Shown here piece after piece: positions 32,001-44,000 of a stretch of 64,000 nt of DNA. The stretch's first letter is position 1; every line of letters begins with the position of its first letter. This stretch comes from Marthasterias glacialis (Eukaryota; Echinodermata; Asteroidea; Forcipulatida; Asteriidae). Below the pieces are notes generated by a model. That model did no database searches and was not told the origin of the DNA. It was given only the letters and a program-made list of their open reading frames with translations. The position numbers were made by a program, and so were the translations under genes. The stretch covers positions 9,508,174-9,572,173 of the forward strand of contig OU452223.1 in NCBI GenBank assembly GCA_911728455.2. Reading direction: 5' to 3'.

Positions 32001-35000
32001 TTAATATTCAAACATCAAATAACAAAAAATTGTCTTTAGTTTTTGCCACACTCTGATGCATTTTTACGCTCTTTCAAATCCCGTGAGAAAAAAATACATT
32101 ACAATCACGCCATCATGCTGGAATGGAACCTGAGACCGCCCACATTCTGAAGTGGACCTCTTACCCGCCAGATCACCCAGCAGCTAGATGTCAGTTTGAT
32201 TTATAGCAATAATAACATCAAGTACCACAAGCTATTGAAATGATTTAACGCTTGTTTCTTTTTCCACGATGGAAGAAGTACATCATTGCATACAATCCTG
32301 ATCAACTTCTAACTCTAAAGTTGATTTTAATAAATGCTTTTAAATCTCCCAATCTTATAATCTTTCAATGGATTCCATAAAAAAAAGTTTTTTTCATTTA
32401 ATATTTTCTATCTGTTTTAACAGTCCGAGATGCCAGTAGTTGTGTGTCATCTGGGAGTCCAGAACCAGGCTGTGTGTGTCAAGGTGCAAGCTGTACCTGC
32501 AAAGATGGATTCAAGGGAAGCAGCTGTGAATTGGGTTTGTATTGGCTTAGTAATTTTGAACATTTGAAATTGTGCAATATTTTCAGGTTATTATTCACTC
32601 TGTCTTGATTTGAGTTTTTGTTTTGTTTTCCGTCTTGTATGAATGCTTTCATGTTTTGTTAGAATTGCAAGTTTTAGTACACAATTTTCAAAGGAAATTT
32701 GATAATTCTTATTCCCAATGCGTTGACAAACTTACAGTTTTATTAATTTAATGCGCATGAACACACAAAACAAAATAAATGAAGGCAACTTTAGAAATTA
32801 GGCATACATGTTTGCAGTACATTTTCTTAACCAGTTGAAAACGGATGACAGGAATGCACGCAAATGTTTCCCCTGCCTGGAAACAGAAGCTGTGTAAAGA
32901 CTCTGTTAGGTAATTTCGGACCATCAGAGTGAAGGTCGCCTGGTCATTCAACTTCAGAGCGGTCGATGTTTTGCAATTCACGGTGTGAGGATTTGACATT
33001 TTCTCAGTCGAGAAACAAAATGGACAATCCAATCAAAAGAATGTTTGTTCTCAATTGGCATTGTCAAGTAGGGGGTTTCTTTGTGCAAAGAAAAAAGATT
33101 CCGGCAGTTCCACCAAAAGAATCCTGCCAGGGGGACGGGACAACAAAACATTTCTGGCAGCAACTGGTTAAAAATGAAGTGCCTTTCAATGTGGACTTAT
33201 TTAGTCTCAGGGGATACTTAGCATGATGTTAGAGTTTGGATACTGATTGGATAGTTTGGATTTAATGTTAGTTATCAATACATAGTACACACTCCCTTTC
33301 AAAATCTAATTTGACAATTGTACATAAACCGTTCATCTTGCAGACTTTCAGGCTCCAGTTCTGCATAACTGCCCCTTTGGGATAGTCTATTCTCTCGATA
33401 GAGTTGTCACCTACCGACCAATGTGGACAGAAGATAACGATGACCCATCACCAGAAATGTCTTGCTACCCTGAAGAAGGTGCAGAGTTTCTCAATCGGAG
33501 GACAGAGGTGACTTGTATGGCTCAAGATCTTGCTGGGAACAAAGTCTCAAGCTGTGGGTTTCCTGTGTACAGAAGTAAGTGTTATTTGCTCTTCAATTCA
33601 ATTAATGATTGTTGTTTAGAAGTTCTAAACCATACATCCTTTGTGTAAATTGTCTTCTTGTCTGCAGGATGGTAATTGACCGTTCCATTAAGCCCCTCCT
33701 CCTTACGTGTTGACCAATCACAGCCTTGGCTATGCCACCGAAAGTCCGACAAAAGTTTGACACGATAAAATCCCATTGGATGATGTAAACGTGTGTGCGC
33801 GTACTTACAGCGGGTGCGTTCATGTCCTGCAGTGTGGCATTGAAGGGACGCACATTCCACTCAGTATTGGAAGTTGACAAACTAGTTCCCGAGGCTTCGC
33901 TTTGGGAACTAGTTTGTCAACTTCCAATACCTCAGGGAGCTCATATCGACTGTCCACCCTTAAACCATGTTATATTTGTATATAAACAATTTTGAATTCC
34001 TCTCCTCTGCAGAACTAGTTCATTTGCTCCAGGATATATTTTCTTTCTGTAATTACTTATTTTTTGTTGTTTCTAAAATGCTTTCTTAATGCTGTTAATG
34101 GTTTAACTTGTGTACCTCTCCCCCCAGTATGAGACTGGAAAAGGTGCATAATGGTGATAAAGTTCCTCTATGTAACAGTGGTGTTGTTCAAACCTTAAGA
34201 CGGGTGCGTTTGAAAAGAAAAAAAATACAGTTTTGGGTTTCTTTGAACAAGCAGTAGATTTACTTGGAAATATTATTGCAACATGCTTTATGTCATTGAT
34301 ATTTCCCTGAATCCGTTCTCCAGTGTCAGGGAGTGAATGTCTAGGAGATGGTGACAACTGTCTGTGCAGTGGACTGTCAAGATGTAAATGTGTCTATGGC
34401 TATCTGGGTCCATTATGCCAAGGTAAGTCGTCTTCCTATGAATGTCTAGTTCCAACCAAAGCTCTTGGAGATCTCATGTGCCCTGTGAAATCCACAATCT
34501 GTTGGTAGTCAGTGTGACGTCACGTGTGTGCATCAGCTGCTGTCTTTACTACTTTATATGAATAATAATAATATGCAGTTCGTATATAGCGCTTTATCAC
34601 ACCCGATGGGCGTCTCGAAGCGCTCAGTATTTTTTCCTGCAAGGTATGCGGAGTTATCATTTGAAGTATGAGACCTTTTCCTTCATGTAGCACCATGTAA
34701 CGGTTTTATAAGATGATGTGGCGCAATCTGCAGCTGATCAAACCATGAACATCAGGTCGTACCCCTTCTCTTTGCGATAAGTGTACTGGGTTCTTTTACG
34801 TGCATTACACAACAAGTGGGACCTACGGCTTTACGTCCCATCCGAAGGACGCAGCAGTGATGGTTAAGTGTCGTGCTTAAGGACACAAGTGGGCACGACC
34901 AGGACTTGAAACCACACTCTGCTGATCAGAAACACCAGAGCTAATTGAGTCTGGTGTTTTTATCCGCTCGGCCACTACCTCTGGTTATAGAGGGCAGCAT

Positions 35001-38000
35001 TTCCCCTTCAAATTTCTTTGCCTTCCCTCCCAATTTCTCCCTTCTATGCACACACACTAAATTTGAGTTTATTATAAACAGGTTACATTTTGGTTCTGTG
35101 CTTGCAGTTGTCCCATTCAATCATTAGCTTATTTCCTCGACAAAACACTCTCCACTCTGATAAAATTGATGTTTATTTGATGCGCACCCTGGGTGCCCCA
35201 CTACCTTCCTTGTATAATAACCAGTTGCCGCCCGGATTCTTCTTTTTTGGTTCTGTACCAATGGCGGGATTCGTTTGGCGGAATTGCCGGAATATTTTTG
35301 TCTTTGAGGGTACCACTGGCACAAAGAAACAGTGATTTGACAAAACCAAGAGAAGAAAGAATCTCTTGATTGGATCGTCCGTTTTGTTTCTTGACTGAGA
35401 AAATGTCAAATTCATGCACCGTGAATTGCAATACATCAGCCGTTACCCACGGCATAAGAGTGGTACTAAACACGGAACCATGGCTTGATTGCCGACTCAT
35501 TCTGACTTACTTCCATTCAGCCGAAAAACAATGAATGAACAATGGTGGAAGCCTCTCTATGCCACGTAATCCCCTTCTTGGAACAAAATGACAAAGGTCT
35601 ATAATAAGGGATTACACAAAAACCGCCTCTCAATGGCCACAAAATGAGAGTGAAATCGTGACCTTTTTTTTTTCCTTGTGTGGGTGAAACGAAGCATTAC
35701 ATGACGTGTGTATAGTCTGCGCACGCTCTGAAATTGAATGACCGGGTGACCTTCGCTTCGTTGGTCCGAAATTACATAAAGGCGTCACAAGACGACCTCT
35801 GTTTCCAGGCAGGGGAAAGATTTACCTGTATTCATCACGTCAATCGATTTCAACTGGTCAAGCACATTCTTTGAACCACATTTCAGACTTTACCCCATGT
35901 CAAGTGACCATCCGTGATCGTGTCCATATAATTGACTGGTATAAATATTTTATGTGTATTAAAACCCAACTTTGTTTTTCATTCAATCCACAGATTGCCG
36001 GTCTTGTAAAAATGGGGGTAGTAATCAAAACGAGCTCTGTGAGTGTGAATGCCCTGCATTGTATGATGGTGTGGTCTGCTCAGGTAAGAAACCGACGATT
36101 ATTAATCAAATGAGGGGAGTGGGGGCTAAATAAATGGGCAGAGGTTAGTTTAGAAACCGTCCTACTCTGAAGAAATGAAAATTAAAAAAAATCCCAAATA
36201 AAATAGTAAAGAAAGCAAATAAAGAGTCCACAATAATGTGAAATAGAATGGTCAAAATGTTAAGAAGACCAAGTTCTGATTTCTAACCCTATACCAATGT
36301 CCTGGTCTGTGTATTAGCAGGGCCAAATAAAATTGTCTCCCTTTATAATTAAAACAAAAAGGTGAACTTTAAAGACCTTTGTGAAGGTTTCAATAAAGAG
36401 TGTACTGTTTGAAACGTCGAGACCACACCGGCTCTTTTCAGAGCCACCACTGATCCTCCCAAAAGAGATTTTTACGTGGTTTTACCCGCAAATTTTACTG
36501 GTTTACAAGTTACAGTTTCCTATTATCCTTCACACCATGCAAAGCTTCAAACATTACCTATGCACTCATTTGTTCATATTTTCCCCCTTATTTCTTTTGT
36601 AAGATAGGAGTGGATCAGTTCTCATTAATGATCTTAATGTCTTTTTTGCAGAGTGTTATGAGGCTACTGCTGACCACTGCTTGAATGGCGGCACTTTTGT
36701 TGCCGATAGTTGTCATTGTGCATGTCAAGAGGGTTGGACAGGCAAATATTGTACCTTAAGTGAGTCACAGATATATTCTTAACACTGTGTAATTTTGTTG
36801 TGGATTATTCCTACCAGTCTTCTATAGAAATTTGAGCAGATATACTTCAAAATCGATCCTCAACAGAAGTTTGAACAGTTTTATATCAAAAAGGCTCATT
36901 GATGCCTGTATTATTTTACTTGAATTGTGAATAACAGGACAACTTTTCACAAGAACTATCTACTGTATATAGCAAAGTATATATAATCATGTGGTGTTAC
37001 CGCAAACAAAATATACATTGATACCTCACCATGCAATGCCTCAAAACCTAATGTTACTTAAATTCTAGTTACTATATCTACAATTCCAGTCATATCTCGT
37101 TGGGCCTTCCCTCTGCCCCAATAGACCGTTCCTGCTTCGGCAACGAGCCCCGCCCACACACCTTAGTTTGTGTGTGTTTACACTTTACGTGTGACCGAGG
37201 TCACATGACCAAAAGGCGTGATCCAATTGGTCAATGCACACAGTTTGATTGACAGGCCGGAACGGTCTATCAATGTTGGCTGTCATTGAACGGTCTGCGC
37301 TCCAGTTGGGATTAACAACATCGAGTGGGGGACAGGGGAGAGTGTATTTATTGTCACGTGGCCCAAGTATTTTGGTCAGGATTGTAGATGATTATGTGCT
37401 TTGAAGAACATGTTTACAATCCCGGTCATATCTCATTAGGCCTCCCCCCCCCCCCCCCGGCCCCTGGTCAATGTTGGCTCTCATTTCGCGGTCTGCACTC
37501 CAGTTGGGATTAACAACATTGAGCGGGGGAGCGGGGGACGGGGGAGGGTATTATTATCTTCTGTCACAAGCATTTTGGCCGGGATGGTAGATGGTTACTC
37601 CTAATTTCACAATTTCACATTTACTTTTTATTGATCCTATCCTTTGGAAATTTGGCTCTCAATGAATCCAGTTTTGTTATCTCGTTGATAAGCCATTACG
37701 TCATATGGGCACAAAGATTTCCCTACTTCATGCTTCCAAAGCTGTGGCATACCTTTGTGTGTAATTTTATCCCAAATCACTCATTTCTTATGAAACAAAT
37801 AGATAACTTTTAGAGGATCGACCTTGAGATTTTGCAAAGCATATCTGGGCCCAGTGCAATTTCATACAGCTGCTTATAAGCAGAAAACATTGCTTAAAAA
37901 TGTTCTGCTAAGCAGAAATGAGCAGGATACCAGTTACAAATTGTACATGTGACATGGTAGTTTGGCTGATAGCCTTATTCTGGTGAGCATTATTTTGTTG

Positions 38001-41000
38001 TGCTTAAGAAGCTCTATGAAATTGGCCCCGGAATGGCAAGTTAAAAACAATTTTTTTTTTCATACATTAAGCCTCAGAGAAAAACAAGCTCATCATATTT
38101 CCTATGGGCTTCTTGCAGTTGTTGGAGCCAGTTTGTATGAAATCAGTGTGTCTTACTGTAGAACATTCGTCACTCTTATGAACAGGATGGTGAAAATGTG
38201 CAAGACTCATGTTTTAAGAGATTGATTAGACTTGACTTGTCTGTTTTTAGCGAGTTTCCATGGAGTGTCATTCATGATTGGTCACCCAAATACCTTCGTC
38301 ACACGTGTACGTCATTGAGTGTCTGGGGAAAAAACCTTGTTCCTTAAAGTACCTCGATCTCTACAAAACTTGTTGAGAAATACTTTTTATTGAAGTTTTA
38401 CTGAACGTTTTTTTTTTCTCCCACAATTAGAGCATGGTGAAAAGTGTTTAAGTTCCTCTGCTGGGTGTATGTGTGATGGTGAGGGCTGTTCATGTAACAG
38501 CGTCTACGAAGGACCCAATTGTGAAAGTAGGTTTTCAATTTTCTTTTAAGGAGAAATAAATTGTAAGTTCCCTTTCTTGTAAATTTTTCTTTAAGCCAGG
38601 ATGAGAAAGAAAATACCTACTGCTGTGCAATGTGTCCTTGTTCTTTTTGTTTTGTTTTCCTGCTTTTCTTCTATTTCCTTCCACTGCAGGAGGAAAGCCT
38701 CTTCACCAGTTGTCCCTTTCCCTCTATCTTCAGCTGTCTGTTGCCATGCAATGCCATTATATGTTCTAAGTTCATCCCTCCATCTTCTCTCTTTTCTCCC
38801 TCTTTTTCTGGTTCGGTTTCTTGGAGTCCAATTGTTTGTTTTACACGTCCACCTGTTTTGCAAGGTGACCTGCCCACCTCCACTTCTTTGATTTAATTGT
38901 TTTAATAATGTCCTGCACTCCTGATTTCTTCCTTAGATTTTCATTTGTCACCCTGTCCTTCTTGGTTTCCTGTTATACTTATCCTAATTAAACCAGTTTG
39001 TGGTACAGTATTTCAATTGTTTCTGTATTATCGTCACGGGTGGAGGGGGGTGTCTATATTCAACAGGTTTGCTTTGCAGAGATCCCAACCACTTGAATTA
39101 ACCTTTTTTTGTCTACTGATTATCATATATTTATATTGATTGATTGAGTGGAAATAAGTTGATAGTTTGATTGATTGATTGGTTGATTGATTGAAAATGA
39201 GACTAAATTGTCTGAATTGAATGTGTTGAAAAGCCTAACCATTAAAATGATCACTATTTCCTTTTGTGTTTTTGTTTCAAATGTTTCTGAAGTTTTTGTG
39301 TTTTAAAAATGTAACTAGCCAACAACTTATAACCAGCTAGATAGTAACATTTCTTTTATCAAGGATAAAGGACAATTTATTTCTGTTCTGCTCTTCTCTG
39401 ATGTATGACACTAGGGACACAAGGCCACTCGAGGTGTGGGCTACAGAAGGGATAGAAACCTGCCCAAACAAGACATGGTGCGATATAAATGCAAGTCTAA
39501 GAACAAGGAGGGGTAAATGAATCCGTTGCAAAACAAACATAACTGCCTCTTCCTCTTATACTTAGTGCATGTTTGGTTGTACCCTAGCTCGGTGATTATT
39601 AAGCACCATATACTTTGGGCTTTCTGAGTCCACAGGCTACTCGGGTTGGATTCAAACTCCCGACCCCACATTCAGTCAGAACTTTTCAAAACCTGTATAT
39701 TCAGACATTTCATTTTTTTTCTTGTTTCAGTGTGTAAGCCTTGTCAACATGGCGGCTGGGATCAAAATATGGAAACGTGTGAATGCCAGTGTCCTGGGTA
39801 CTACCAACCTCCTCTCTGTCAAGGTAATGAGAATTTGGTTAATGGTTTCGTGTTTAGTTCCACTCCTATGCCATAGGTAACAGCCGATGTTTTTGAAATT
39901 CACGGTGCGTGAATTTGACATTTTCTCAGTCGAGAAACAAAACAGGTGATCCAATAAAGAGAATCTTTGTTCTCTTGGCATTGTTAAGTCAGGGTTTCTT
40001 TGTGCCAGTGGTACCCTGAAAGGAAAAAGATTCCGGCAATTCCGCAAAAGAATCTCGCCGGGGGGACGGGCCAATAAAAAAAACCAGAATTCCGGTGGCA
40101 ACTGGTTGACAATATTAGATAAATGTTAGAATTGGTCATACATGTAGGTATCGGCCAAAGATCTAGCCATTCTACTTGACGTACCAAGTATGTATAAACA
40201 AGAGAAAGATCCTTGCTTTCTTTTTCAATGGGGTTTGCCTGCTGGACAGGCCATCACTCAGCCTTACATTTTCCTTGATAAAACTGCTGCCACACAATGA
40301 AATCATTTTGTCATATCTCATGTGTGCATAATAGAGTGTGAATCCAGTGCCCCAATGTGTCTGAATGATGGAGTATTTGACCAGACCTCATGTAGCTGTG
40401 TCTGTAAAGATGGTTGGACTGGAGCTAATTGTAGTCAGCCAGGTAAACAATTATAGAAATATAGAAAAAAAACATCCTCAGTTTCTGTCAATCAGTTATA
40501 GAAGATGTCATTTACTTTTTAAGAATGTGCAATGGATTGTTTGATAAACTTACTCATATATGCATATATTTTCAATTTCTTGTAATATCTACTAAATTGA
40601 AGTGGCATACAACAGGAGTTTTTAGTTGACAAAACCCACTGTAGAAAACAGTCGCTACTTCTGTATTATCATTTTGCTGCATTACTGTTTCATTTATTTG
40701 ATTTTTATATGATTTGAACACACGCTATGTTGGTAATCTTGGTATGTTGTGCTTGGAAGTCGTGGTCTTCGTTTTTCTTCCACAAGTTTTTGAGTTTATG
40801 AAGTTGTTCGATAAAGGGTGTCAGTCAATCAGTATTGAAAACTTCTGTTGGAAATTTTGACCCTTCCCCCTTTGAAATTCTAGTATCATCCTTTGCAAGT
40901 CTGTGTCCAAAAGACATCATCAAGTCATTAGATGAAGGAAGTGAAGTGGTAGCTGTATCTTGGGTGGTTCCTGTTACTGATGACGGCACTGGCATGCCAG

Positions 41001-44000
41001 CAGCTGTTGTGTGTAACCCACCAAGTGGCAGCGAGTTCCAGGAGGGTGTTAGTGAGGTGACGTGTTCAGTGACAAATGCCACCAGTGGGCTTACTTCATC
41101 CTGTACCTTTAATGTCTTTATAGGTAAGACACAGTTTCATTGAGAAATATACTAAACTTGATAAGTCCCAGTTAGCTCAGTGGAAGAGCTATGGTGTCTA
41201 ACTGCCAAGTGAAGCACCATTGAGCATGGATGGGAGACCATTCCTTGTTTGGTGGCTTGCCTGGGACATGTTAGGGTTCCTTAACATCAAGCTTGCATCT
41301 TTCAGAAGGGACATAAAACTGTAGGTCCTTTTTGCATTGTGTAATGCACATAAAAACACCCAGGACACTTTGATATCGTGAAAGAGAAGGGGCTTTCCTC
41401 TGTTTCTGGATCGGCTGCAGAATGCACACTCTCTGAGCATGTTTGGAATAGAATTTTTTGATGCACGTCAAGACATTTTCATATGGAGTTTGCTCAAAAT
41501 AAAAGTATTAACTTATTTGTTTTAACGTTTCCTTGAAGACACTTTTATGATATTATTTGAACATAAAAAGATGAAAATTGTTATTGTAACGAAACCAAAA
41601 ATGTATGCTTGAGCATGAAGGCTGGACTCAACTCAAATGAAATTGCGAGGTAATTGAACAATTTAATATATATTATAGTAATTTAATAATTGTAATGAAT
41701 TTAAAAGAGCATTTGTTCAGTAGGGGATTCCCCCTTTTGACCTTTGCCTAACTTTTGCTGAATTTTTCCAAACAAATCTCCATTTTAATGTCACAATTTC
41801 TATGCATCGACAACTACATTCAGTTTTATTTTTGATTTGATTTGAAATGGTTTGTTAAAAATCGACAATCGCAGCCAGCAGCTGAATTGCGGTCAAAAAT
41901 ACATAAAAAGCATCAAACAAAGTCTAAACATAAGCCTTAAAAAGAGATTTAACAAAATAAACAATGTAAGCATTAGACAAAAACAGAGAGGATATTAAAA
42001 AGGCAAAAACTGCATCAACAAAAACACTTTAAAAGAGCAAGAAAACACATTGTCTCACAATTCCCCCCACTCCTAAGCAAAAAGTTGACGAATGAAAAGC
42101 TTTTTTGTTGCCTGAACTTGCATAACTTGTGCTGCTCCTAAACTTTAGAAATCCTCTTTCATGAAGGTGATTAATGGATACACATATCTCAATAAAATAC
42201 TTTCAGAAACAGTCCAAATTTGCACATGTTGGTTTACCAGTAAAGTTGTTTACGATAATAGCAATATGCAGTTCTTATAAAGGACTTTATCACACTTGGC
42301 GGGTGTCTCAAATCGCCCATTATTTTCACAGTAGGTAAGCTTTGTTTATACCTCATCCTTGAAACTAGAAACTGCAGATTTGAACTTTGAACTTTCTAAC
42401 TACCAAAATCACTTTATTGAACACAAAAAGTTTGATATAAATTGGCATTGTGGCATTCTGTAACTGATCTATTGTTCCTATCTGCAACAGATGAAACAGA
42501 GCCAGTCTTAACCTGCCCGAGCTCCATATCCGTCCACCACCAGCGATGGCGCCAGACCTCCAAAGTAGCCTGGGAAACCGTCCCAGCAAATGACGATGTG
42601 TCAGGAAGTGTCCCTGTCAGCTGTATACCGCCCAGTGGCAGTGTGTTTGATCTTGGGGAGACGGCAGTGGTGTGCTCTGCATTTGATGATGCCATGAATA
42701 TGGGATCGTGCCAGTTCACTGTGGAGATAAATCTAAGAAGTAAGTGTGTGTGGTTTTTTTTTAGGTTTTTTTATTATTATTCGTTTTTCTGTTCTTTCTT
42801 TTTTTCTGTAGGTTGAATGATTATCAAAGAAGTAGATTGAAGATACTTTACTTTGAAAATAAAAAGAAGAATAAAGTCTTATATAATGCAAAACATAACC
42901 AAGGGAAATCTCAGTGTGTTTTACACGAACAATAGAGTAGACAAAAGCCAGAAACTACATGAAACGTAATAATAAGAAAGTCTTATGTAGCGCAACATAT
43001 AACCAAGGGAAATCTCAATGCACTTTACACAAACAATAAGGTGGGAGCTTTTCGAAGTTAGGATGGAAGGGCATTCCACAACTTGGGTGAGGCATGAGAG
43101 AATGCCTTGGAGCCATAATGATTTGGTCCTTGGTGTGGTTGTTGTGAGGAAACCCTGAGAAGACGAACGGAATGATCTAGGAGGATGGTGTGGTCGGAGC
43201 AGCTCACTGTTGTAATTTGGAGCAGTTCTGTTCAGGGCCTTTAAAGTCTAGGCTAGGGTTATAAAAATTACTGTGCTTGTAGACAGCAGGGTAAACCATA
43301 CTAGCTACATGAGGCAAAAGGCTCTAGAATGCCTGTACTTGGTAAAATAACTTGGCAAGCTGTGACAAGTGATGGTAAAAATGATAACCAAGGTTATTAA
43401 AATCAGTATAGGTGATAATCAATAATATTTTAATATAATTATTCCTAACGGGTCTAAGTATACAGTTGGTATCATCTTGTTCGGTGTGGTTGAGCTTTTC
43501 CCCAAATCTCTTGTAGATAATTTATTTATGGATTTCGTTTGTGAAATTCTCATATTCTCTGAAGTTTGCAGATTAGAAATTAAACAGTTATTCTAACATT
43601 ACACAATTCTCGATTCCCTTTTGTTGCTGTTGACGTTTATGCTCTTGGTAAAAATTTACTAATTTGGTAAATAAATTCTGTCCCAGGTATTGATAAGTAA
43701 AGGCACTCTTAGTTATGCGCCTGTACAACCATGTTTATTTTGTGAGATAGGGCCCACCCCTCCCCCTCAATTGTCATCAATTAGTTAATTGAAATAATCA
43801 CTAGTGGATATTTTTTAATTTTTTATTTCCAGACTCCTCTGTGTTTCTAAGAAGTTGCTGGAAGTGTTCGGTTGAGAATCTAGCTGGGAAGTGTAGATAC
43901 GACGATGATGAGGATGACTATGTTTGCTACTGTCCACCAGGCTTTACCAATGTCAATGACTCCTGTGAAGGTAGGGAACCTTTTTTCGGCGTGGTGGATT

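Noticed and set aside
41165..41260. 5S rRNA gene
   Set aside because: Only the 3' part resembles 5S rRNA; it is fused to SINE body sequence.
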